NCBI GenBank assembly: GCA_014304965.1 | Contig: JACRTZ010000094.1 | Location: 1-12,262 of the forward strand | Direction: 5' to 3' | Source of the DNA: Vulcanimicrobiota bacterium | GTDB lineage: Bacteria; Vulcanimicrobiota; Vulcanimicrobiia; Vulcanimicrobiales; Vulcanimicrobiaceae | DNA: 12,262 bases | In this document: positions 1-5,754 of the stretch, piece after piece | Position numbering within the stretch: position 1 is the first letter of the stretch | Layout of the letters: every line of letters begins with the position of its first letter | Notes under the pieces: generated by a model | What the model was told of the DNA's origin: nothing | The model's input: only the letters and a program-made list of their open reading frames with translations | Database searches by the model: none | Position numbers and translations under genes: made by a program

Positions 1-822
1 GAGCAGGTGTTTGAGCGCGAGCGCGAGCGCGGCCCCGAGCATCGCATAGGCCAGCACCGTCAGGAGTTGCGGCGCGGTTAAGCGTTGGGCGATCTTCGGT
101 CCGAATTGTCCGCCGAGAATGCCGCCCGCGGCGAGCGGCGCGGCGTAGAGCCAATTGACGTCGCCCGCGACGACGTGGCTCGCGACGCCGACGGGCGCGG
201 TGAGCAGCATCGCGAGGATAGCCGTCGCGGTCGCGACGTGCGCCGGCATCCGTAAGAACGTCATTGCCGAGAGGGCGAAGATCACGCCGCCGCCGATCCC
301 GAAAAACGTCGTCGCCAAACCGATGACGACGCCGATCGCGAGCGTGAGGGGCGAGCTCCAGGAATACGTAAAAATGTCGCCGCGCGCGTCCACCAGCACG
401 CGCTCGCGCAGGCCGCGAAGCTGGAATTTTGGCGGCCGCGCATCGGTCCGATTGCGGCGGCGCATGATGTTAAAGAAGAAAGCGACCTGCATCGTGCCGA
501 GGAGCAGGTCGAATCCGGCCAGGCTCACGCGCTGCACGAGCAACGTTCCAAGGATGCTGGCGGGAATGCCGGTGACGGCCGTCAGCGCTGCCATGCGCAC
601 GTCGGCGCGGCCTTGGCGCAGGTAACCGAACGAACCGCTGATGCCGTTGGCCAGCACCATCACGAGCGAGATGCCCGCCGTTTCCGCCGGCGGCAGCCCG
701 AACACGAGCCGCAAGACCGGGATGACGACGAACGCGCCGCCGAGTCCGACGAGCGTGCCGAGCACGCCCGCGACGGCGCCGATCGCGAACAGTATCGCGA
801 TCAGCTGCTGGGAATGAGTTAT
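1..822 (-). CDS. TauE/SafE-family membrane transporter, 3' end cut by window edge
   Basis: This open frame of 274 codons runs off the left edge. Its translation is strongly hydrophobic and shows the two-fold internal repeat of the TauE/SafE (DUF81) family. The first repeat carries the glycine-rich motif GLGGAFVVIP near residues 26-35, and the second carries GIGGGVIF near residues 175-183. A charged, Arg-rich cytoplasmic-type loop lies between the two halves. Family members are inner-membrane proteins of about 250-270 residues proposed to export sulfite, sulfoacetate or other small anions; the substrate here cannot be told, and little of the C-terminus can be missing. The frame has no ATG, GTG or TTG before codon 20 (GTG at 763-765), which lies inside the first membrane segment. 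The best-placed start is an ATA (820-822) overlapping the efp stop as ATAA. CTG at codons 7 or 11 is also possible. It is probably translated from the efp mRNA. The family call is firm; the start is unresolved. Confidence 0.85.
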   Translation of the reverse strand, partial: MTHSQQLIAILFAIGAVAGVLGTLVGLGGAFVVIPVLRLVFGLPPAETAGISLVMVLANGISGSFGYLRQGRADVRMAALTAVTGIPASILGTLLVQRVSLAGFDLLLGTMQVAFFFNIMRRRNRTDARPPKFQLRGLRERVLVDARGDIFTYSWSSPLTLAIGVVIGLATTFFGIGGGVIFALSAMTFLRMPAHVATATAILAMLLTAPVGVASHVVAGDVNWLYAAPLAAGGILGGQFGPKIAQRLTAPQLLTVLAYAMLGAALALALKHLL

Positions 823-1379
823 TGCACGCGGCCGATGTAACGGCGGTCGCGCGTATCGATGCGGATCAGGTCGCCGGGGTTGACGAACAGCGGCACTTGC
901 ACGGTCGCGCCGGTTTCGAGCTTTGCCGGTTTGGTCGTGCCGGTTGCGGTGTCGCCCTTAAAACCGGGGTCGGTCTCTTCGACGCGCAATTCGACGTGCG
1001 CCGCCAAGTCGACGCCGATGGGGATGCCGTCGTGCATCTGCACGTCGACCCGCATGCCGTCCTTGAGGAAGTCGGCCGGACCGCCGATCAGCTCGCGCTG
1101 CAAGGTGATGTTCTCGAACGATTCGCTGTCCATGAAGTGGAAACCGTCGGCGTCGTTGTAGAGCATCTGCATCTCGCGATTGTCCACGGTCGCGCGCTCG
1201 AGTTTTTCGCCCGCGCGGAAGGTGCGCTCGACGGTCGCGCCCGTCTTGACGTTCTTCAGCCGGGTGCGCACGAAGGCCGAGCCTTTGCCCGGTTTGACGT
1301 GCAAGAACTCGATCACGGTCCACAACTGGCCTTCGATCAAGATCGTCACGCCGTTGCGGAAATCGTTCGATGAAATCAT
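819..1379 (-). CDS. efp: Elongation factor P
   Basis: This gene encodes 186 residues, the normal EF-P length. EF-P binds between the ribosomal P and E sites and stimulates peptide-bond formation at polyproline stretches. The sequence begins MISSNDFRNG and contains the domain I loop KPGKGSAF (residues 29-36). Lys32 at the loop tip corresponds to the lysine that other bacteria modify by beta-lysylation or 5-aminopentanol. No modification enzyme is encoded nearby, so its modification state is unknown. The C-terminal signature region (IRIDTRDRRYIGRV) is intact. The ATG start has a good Shine-Dalgarno AAGGAG eight bases upstream. It lies 49 bases downstream of plsY on the same strand, so it is probably in the der-plsY transcript. 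Its stop codon is shared with the proposed start of the TauE-like gene. Confidence 0.97.
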   Translation of the reverse strand: MISSNDFRNGVTILIEGQLWTVIEFLHVKPGKGSAFVRTRLKNVKTGATVERTFRAGEKLERATVDNREMQMLYNDADGFHFMDSESFENITLQRELIGGPADFLKDGMRVDVQMHDGIPIGVDLAAHVELRVEETDPGFKGDTATGTTKPAKLETGATVQVPLFVNPGDLIRIDTRDRRYIGRVQ

Positions 1380-1387
1380 GTCGGGCG

Positions 1388-1393
1388 CTCCTT
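1388..1393 (-). promoter_or_regulatory. Shine-Dalgarno site of efp
   Basis: AAGGAG on the minus strand lies eight bases before the efp ATG. It is one of the two best ribosome binding sites in the window, the other being that of der, which fits the high expression expected of elongation factor P. It sits inside the 49-bp gap between plsY and efp. I saw no convincing terminator in that gap. Confidence 0.75.
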
Positions 1394-1428
1394 AAACGAG
1401 GCGCCGGGAAAACCCCCGCGAGGCCCCG

Positions 1429-2136
1429 CTAGGCCGTGCTGCGTTTGAATCCGATTTTGTTTTCGGTGCCGGCGGCCAGGCGCGCGATGTTCTCGCGGTG
1501 CTTCCAGACGATGACGAGCACCGCGAGGCCGCAGAACAGCGTTGCGTATCCGTTGTGCGTCAGCAGCCAGACCGTCAGCACCGACGTTATCGAACTGACC
1601 AGAGAGCCCAGCGACGCGAACCGCGTCGGGAACACGAGCAGTATCCAAACCGCCACAAACGCGAGCCCGGCGATCCACGACACGGCGAACAGCGCACCGA
1701 GGTACGTTGCAACGCCTTTGCCGCCTTTGAATTTCAGCCAGGGCGAGAAACAGTGGCCCAAGACCGAACAGAGTCCCAAGAAAGCGGCCTCGGGAAGAAA
1801 CCACGTCGTACATGCCGTCCACATGCCGGCGATGAAGTAGGCCGCCACAAAACCTTTGAGCGAGTCGAGCAATAAGACGAGTGCTCCGCCGACTTTTCCG
1901 TAGGAGCGCATAGCGTTCGCGGCACCGATGTTGCCGCTTCCCTGCGCACGTATGTCGGATCGAAACAGAACACGTCCGACGACGAGTCCGAAGGGAATCG
2001 ACCCGATTATGAATGCAATGGCGCCAAAGCCGAGCGCTAGCGGTGAAAGACCAATCAGGAGATAGCTCAGCGATCCGCTGCTCGCAAGGCTCGGAGGATA
2101 CTCAGTGAATTCGCAACGGACGTTGCCGAAACTCAC
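1429..2136 (-). CDS. plsY: Glycerol-3-phosphate acyltransferase PlsY (acyl-phosphate dependent)
   Basis: This is a polytopic inner-membrane enzyme of 235 residues. It transfers an acyl chain from acyl-phosphate to the sn-1 position of glycerol-3-phosphate, making lysophosphatidic acid, the first step of phospholipid synthesis in bacteria using the PlsX/PlsY route. All three family motifs are present: GSIPFG (residues 45-50), GSGNIGAANAMR (66-77) and the glycerol-phosphate/acyl-phosphate loop GHCFSPWLKFKGGKG (127-141). Motif 2 reads GAAN where most family members have GATN. The only usable start is GTG at 2134-2136, overlapping the der stop as GTGA. The open frame continues upstream inside der, but that part is arginine-rich shadow sequence. 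About 25-30 residues precede the first membrane segment, making the protein slightly longer than the usual ~200-215. Translational coupling to der is likely. Confidence 0.95.
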   Translation of the reverse strand: MSFGNVRCEFTEYPPSLASSGSLSYLLIGLSPLALGFGAIAFIIGSIPFGLVVGRVLFRSDIRAQGSGNIGAANAMRSYGKVGGALVLLLDSLKGFVAAYFIAGMWTACTTWFLPEAAFLGLCSVLGHCFSPWLKFKGGKGVATYLGALFAVSWIAGLAFVAVWILLVFPTRFASLGSLVSSITSVLTVWLLTHNGYATLFCGLAVLVIVWKHRENIARLAAGTENKIGFKRSTA

Positions 2137-3500
2137 TCTTTGTTTTCGTCTCGCGCTCTCGGCTTGAACTCGAGCGTGAGCGGGACGCCTTCGAACTCGA
2201 AGTTCGCGCGCAGCGTGTTTTCGAGAAACCGGCGATACGACGTCGTCACGAGATCCACGTCGTTGCAATGAAACAAGAAGCGCGGAGGGTGCGTCGAGAC
2301 TTGGGCCGCGTAGTAGATTCGCAGCGGCTTGCCCTGGCGATTCGGCGGCGGATGCGCGTAGATCGCGTCCCGAATGACGCTGTTGAGCTCGGCGGTCGGC
2401 ACGCGCCGGTCGAGGTTAGCCGCGACCTTCATCACAAGCGGCATCAGGCTGCCCAAGCGCCGTTTCGTGAGCGCGGACAGGAACGTGATCGGCGCGAACG
2501 CCGCGAACGGCATCTGCTCGCGAATCACCTCGATCAATTCGGACTGCTGAAACTCGCCGAGGTCGCGCGCGGCGTCCCACTTGTTGCCGGCGATGACGAG
2601 GCCTTTTTTTTCCTCGAGGATGAGGCCGGCGAGACGCCGCTCCTGATCCAGGATGCCTTGCGTCGAATCGATCACGAGAATCGCGACGTCGCAGCGCGCG
2701 ATCGCCGCAAGCGAGCGAAGCGCGGAGTAGTATTCGATCGAACCGTGTTTGCGTTGTTTGCGCCACACGCCGGCCGTGTCGATCAGGCGAATCGCCTGTT
2801 CGTGGAATGCGAACATCGTGTCGATCGCGTCGCGCGTGGTTCCCGGCGCGTCGGCGACGATCGTCCGCTCTTCGCCGAGCAGCGCGTTGACGAGCGAACT
2901 CTTGCCGACGTTCGGGCGGCCGACCACCGCCAGCGCGAGTTCGGTTTCGTCTTCGACCGGTTCGCCGGCCGGCGGTAAGCGTTCGACGATCGCGTCGAGC
3001 AGATCGCCCGTGCCTTCGCCGTGAATCGCCGAAACGGCGAACGGTTCCCCGAAGCCGAGGCCCGCAAATTCGCCCGCGATCTGCAGCTTCGCGCGGTCAG
3101 ATTCCGCCTTGTTCGCAACCAAGAGCACCGGGCGCTTGGTGCGGCGCATGATGGCGACGACGTCTTCGTCGAGCGGCGAGAGCCCCGTGGCGGCGTCCAC
3201 GACGAAGACGATCACGTCGGCATCGCGTGCGGCGGCCTCGGCTTGCGCGCGCGTGCGCGGCGCGATGTCGTCGTCGAAGGCGGGATCTACGTCTATGCCG
3301 GCGGTGTCCACGATGCTGAAAATCCGTGCGCGCCATTCGACCAGGCCGTAGAGCCGATCGCGAGTCACGCCGGGCATATCGTCGACGATTGCCGCGCGGC
3401 GCCCGGTCAGCCGGTTGAAAAGCGCGCTTTTCCCAACATTCGGCCGGCCGACGATCGCAACGGTCGCCGGTCGTATCCGTGCCGAAAGTTCAAGGGTCAT
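2133..3500 (-). CDS. der: Ribosome-assembly GTPase Der (EngA)
   Basis: The product is a 455-residue tandem GTPase needed for maturation of the 50S ribosomal subunit. GTPase domain 1 has the P-loop GRPNVGKS (residues 18-25), DTAG (65-68) and NKAE (130-133). Domain 2 repeats these as GRPNVGKS (194-201), DTAG (241-244) and NKWD (306-309). A C-terminal KH-like RNA-binding domain follows (about 350-450) and ends in a basic, charged tail. The frame is open up to 3602, but the ATG at 3498-3500 is chosen because it has the Shine-Dalgarno AGGGGG four bases upstream and gives the usual short N-terminus ahead of the first P-loop. It heads the leftward run der-plsY-efp-transporter and is divergent from the PEGA gene. 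Family and start are both well supported. Confidence 0.97.
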   Translation of the reverse strand: MTLELSARIRPATVAIVGRPNVGKSALFNRLTGRRAAIVDDMPGVTRDRLYGLVEWRARIFSIVDTAGIDVDPAFDDDIAPRTRAQAEAAARDADVIVFVVDAATGLSPLDEDVVAIMRRTKRPVLLVANKAESDRAKLQIAGEFAGLGFGEPFAVSAIHGEGTGDLLDAIVERLPPAGEPVEDETELALAVVGRPNVGKSSLVNALLGEERTIVADAPGTTRDAIDTMFAFHEQAIRLIDTAGVWRKQRKHGSIEYYSALRSLAAIARCDVAILVIDSTQGILDQERRLAGLILEEKKGLVIAGNKWDAARDLGEFQQSELIEVIREQMPFAAFAPITFLSALTKRRLGSLMPLVMKVAANLDRRVPTAELNSVIRDAIYAHPPPNRQGKPLRIYYAAQVSTHPPRFLFHCNDVDLVTTSYRRFLENTLRANFEFEGVPLTLEFKPRARDENKE

Positions 3501-3504
3501 AGTT

Positions 3505-3510
3505 CCCCCT
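3505..3510 (-). promoter_or_regulatory. Shine-Dalgarno site fixing the der start
   Basis: AGGGGG on the minus strand lies four bases ahead of the ATG at 3500. It decides between this start and the longer frame reaching to 3602, whose extra 34 residues resemble no part of the Der family. Confidence 0.7.
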
Positions 3511-3533
3511 TCGGCATCGAGGTTTTCGGGACC

Positions 3534-3547
3534 ATTTCCAGGGAAAT
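3534..3547. promoter_or_regulatory. Short perfect inverted repeat in the divergent der/PEGA gap, possible operator
   Basis: ATTTCC-AG-GGAAAT is a 6-bp perfect inverted repeat with a 2-bp centre. It lies in the 56-bp gap between the divergent der (start 3500) and PEGA-protein (start 3557) genes. It is AT-richer than its surroundings. A dimeric regulator or overlapping promoters could sit here, but arms of six bases can arise by chance. I could not identify convincing -35/-10 boxes. Confidence 0.3.
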
Positions 3548-3556
3548 TGCTCGAGG

Positions 3557-4336
3557 ATGGTTGCACGGATCGCATTCGCCTCGCTCTTTGCGTTGTTCGC
3601 ATTCGCGCTCGCGCTCGCCGCGCGGGCGGAAACGGCTACGGGCGGCGTCTACGTCACGAGCCTGCCGGCAGCGGTAGACGTCTGGGTTGACGGCGTCTAC
3701 GTCGGCCGATCGCCCGCCCTCGTTGATGGTTTGGCGCGCGGCCGCCACTCGGTCACGCTGACCAAAAGCGGCTGGACGGTGCAGGAAGTCGACGTCGAGG
3801 TGAGCGCCGGCGCGATCGCGATGTCGAGCGTTCGGCTGGCGCCGAAGCCCCGTCTTGCCGGCGCGCGCGGCACCGGAACGATCGTGCTGCGCGATATCCC
3901 GGCCCGGGCGGCGGTTTCGATCGACGGCCTGCGGTTCGGGGGCGACGTGCAAAAGCCGATTCTCCTCGTCGCCGGTCAGCATCGCATCACGCTCGAAACA
4001 GCGCGCGCTCCGCGCTCGCGCACCGTAACCGTGCTGCCCGAAACGGCGACCTACATCGTGATGCGCGACGAACCCGGCGAGAGCCGGGCCGGCGTCGGTG
4101 CGCCGTCGGACGCGTACTTGCCCGCCGGCAGCGTGACGCTCGAGGGCAGAAAGATCGTCGTTCGTTACGCGGGACACGTCGTCGTCGCGCATCTCGGCGA
4201 CCCGAGCGTCCGCTACGACGGCGTCGCGACGACCTTCGAAAGCGCGCCCGAACAGATCGGCCGAAAACTCTATTTGCCGCTCGAACTGCTCGAACGGCTC
4301 GCGGCGGCGACTCCGAGACCGGAACCTTCGCGCTAG
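3557..4336 (+). CDS. Exported protein with two PEGA-type repeats and a C-terminal stalk-like domain
   Basis: This gene encodes 259 residues. A Sec signal peptide (basic MVAR, hydrophobic core to about residue 22) has a probable cut after ARA (residue 24). Two beta-rich PEGA-type repeats follow. The first spans about residues 30-96 (core AAVDVWVDGVYVGRSPA, then GRHSVTLTKSGW). A weaker second one spans about 107-170 (ARAAVSIDGLRFG, GQHRITLE). Residues 186-252 resemble the copper-amine-oxidase N-terminal-like stalk domain (GRKIVVRYAGHVVV, then GRKLYLPLELLERLA). PEGA domains are usually found in envelope or surface proteins; no catalytic motif is visible, so a structural or binding role in the periplasm is an inference. 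The start is the only in-frame ATG and sits directly after GAGG. miaB follows after 17 bases, so the two are likely co-transcribed although functionally unlike. Confidence 0.85.
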   Translation: MVARIAFASLFALFAFALALAARAETATGGVYVTSLPAAVDVWVDGVYVGRSPALVDGLARGRHSVTLTKSGWTVQEVDVEVSAGAIAMSSVRLAPKPRLAGARGTGTIVLRDIPARAAVSIDGLRFGGDVQKPILLVAGQHRITLETARAPRSRTVTVLPETATYIVMRDEPGESRAGVGAPSDAYLPAGSVTLEGRKIVVRYAGHVVVAHLGDPSVRYDGVATTFESAPEQIGRKLYLPLELLERLAAATPRPEPSR

Positions 4337-4353
4337 CGGCGAAGAGCGCGCCC

Positions 4354-5754
4354 GTGGCGAGCATCTACATCGAGACGTTCGGTTGCCAGATGAACGAAGC
4401 CGATTCGCGTTACATCGCGGATCGCGCGGCGGCATCGGGTTACGAAATCTCGGCGGATCCCGCGGCGGCGAGCGTCGTCGTGCTCAACACGTGCACGGTT
4501 CGCGACAACGCCGAACGCCGCGCCTACGGGCGGCTCTCCCATTTCAAAGCGTTGAAGAAGGCGGACCCCTCGATCAAGCTCGTCGTCTGCGGCTGCTTGG
4601 CCGAACAAGACCGCGACCGCATGCAGAAGATCGTGCCGTACGTGGACCGCGTCTTCGGCACGAGCGAACTCGCGCGCCTCGGCGACGCGCTCGCCGAATG
4701 GCGTCCGACCTTCGAGGGCGACGACGCGGACGAGACGAGCGAAGCGCGCGCGCTGCTCAAGCCGATCGGCGGCACGGCCGACTGCGTCACCGACGCGTTC
4801 ACGCACCTGCGCGCGTTCGTCACCGTTCAGCGCGGCTGCTCCTATTATTGTACGTTTTGCATCGTTCCGCACGTGCGCGGGCGCTTCGACCATCGGCCGC
4901 TAGGCGACATTCTCGGCGAAACGCGCGCGGCGATTGCGGCGGGCGCTCGCGAAGTCACGCTCGTCGGCCAAACCGTCAACGCGTATCGCGAGCCGGCGAC
5001 GGGCGCCGATTTCGCCGACTTGCTGGAAACGGTTGCCGGGCTCGAGGGCCTCGACCGGCTGACGTTCCTCACCTCGCATCCCAAAGATTTCACCGCGAAG
5101 CTGGCGCGAACGCTCGGGACGCTGCCGCAACTCGAACCGCGGCTGCACTTGCCCGTGCAGTCGGGCTCGAATCGCGTGCTGCGGCGAATGAACCGCAAGT
5201 ACGCGATCGAGACCTATCTCGAAAAGATCGCGGTCTTTCGCGAGCATTGCGCGGACTGGGCCCTCACGACCGATCTGATCGTCGGCTTCCCGGGTGAAAC
5301 CGAAGACGATTTCGAGCAAACGCTGGAGTTGTGCCGGCGCGTGCGCTTCGCACAGGCGTTCATGTTCGTGTACTCGCCGCGCCGGGGGACGCCCGCCGAG
5401 CGGTGGGAGCAAGTTCCGGCGGAGGTCGCGAGCGATCGTCTGCGACGGCTGGCCGACGTGGTGAACGCCGGGATGCGCACGATTCACGACGCGAAGATCG
5501 GGACGGTCGTGCGCGCGCTCGTGCAAGGCCCCTCGCGCAAAGATCCCTCAAAACTTGCCGCCAAGACGACGGACAACGTCACCGTCATCGCGCCGCGACC
5601 GCCCGGCCCCGACCTATCGAGCGCGCGCCCCTGGCTCGAGGTTCGTGTCGAAACGGCCCACGTTTGGGGTTGCCACGGCACGATCGCCGGCGACGCCGAG
5701 CGCTATGTCGGCGCCGCGCAGGCGGTCGCGCCGCCCGTGCTCAGTTTGATTTGA
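4354..5754 (+). CDS. miaB: tRNA-2-methylthio-N6-isopentenyladenosine synthase MiaB
   Basis: The product is a 466-residue radical-SAM enzyme that adds a methylthio group to C2 of i6A37 in tRNAs reading codons beginning with U. The N-terminal UPF0004 domain starts at IETFGCQMN and holds the auxiliary 4Fe-4S cysteines Cys11, Cys47 (NTCTV) and Cys81 (CGCLAEQ). The radical-SAM motif CSYYCTFC supplies Cys162, Cys166 and Cys169, and is followed by IVPHVRGRFDHRP, which fits MiaB better than the RimO or MtaB relatives. A TRAM-like RNA-binding domain occupies about residues 385-460. The start is GTG, immediately before the conserved N-terminus, with only a weak GAAGAG upstream. Its stop overlaps the mutS start. 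Pairing with mutS is common in bacteria. All catalytic cysteines are present. Confidence 0.96.
   Translation: MASIYIETFGCQMNEADSRYIADRAAASGYEISADPAAASVVVLNTCTVRDNAERRAYGRLSHFKALKKADPSIKLVVCGCLAEQDRDRMQKIVPYVDRVFGTSELARLGDALAEWRPTFEGDDADETSEARALLKPIGGTADCVTDAFTHLRAFVTVQRGCSYYCTFCIVPHVRGRFDHRPLGDILGETRAAIAAGAREVTLVGQTVNAYREPATGADFADLLETVAGLEGLDRLTFLTSHPKDFTAKLARTLGTLPQLEPRLHLPVQSGSNRVLRRMNRKYAIETYLEKIAVFREHCADWALTTDLIVGFPGETEDDFEQTLELCRRVRFAQAFMFVYSPRRGTPAERWEQVPAEVASDRLRRLADVVNAGMRTIHDAKIGTVVRALVQGPSRKDPSKLAAKTTDNVTVIAPRPPGPDLSSARPWLEVRVETAHVWGCHGTIAGDAERYVGAAQAVAPPVLSLI

Noticed and set aside
155..840. Two plus-strand open frames opposite the TauE-like gene
   Set aside because: They show no hydrophobic or domain pattern, whereas the minus strand encodes a clear TauE/SafE protein through the same region.
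1380..1428. Possible terminator between plsY and efp
   Set aside because: The GC-rich segment gives only short imperfect stems and no T-run follows on the minus strand.
3102..3113. NKAE instead of NKxD in Der GTPase domain 1
   Set aside because: A Glu at the last position of the first G4 motif is, to my knowledge, seen in other Der proteins, so it is not evidence of loss of function.
5331..5750. Upstream extension of mutS inside miaB
   Set aside because: The extra residues are Arg-rich and unlike MutS. The family N-terminus begins right after the TTG that overlaps the miaB stop.
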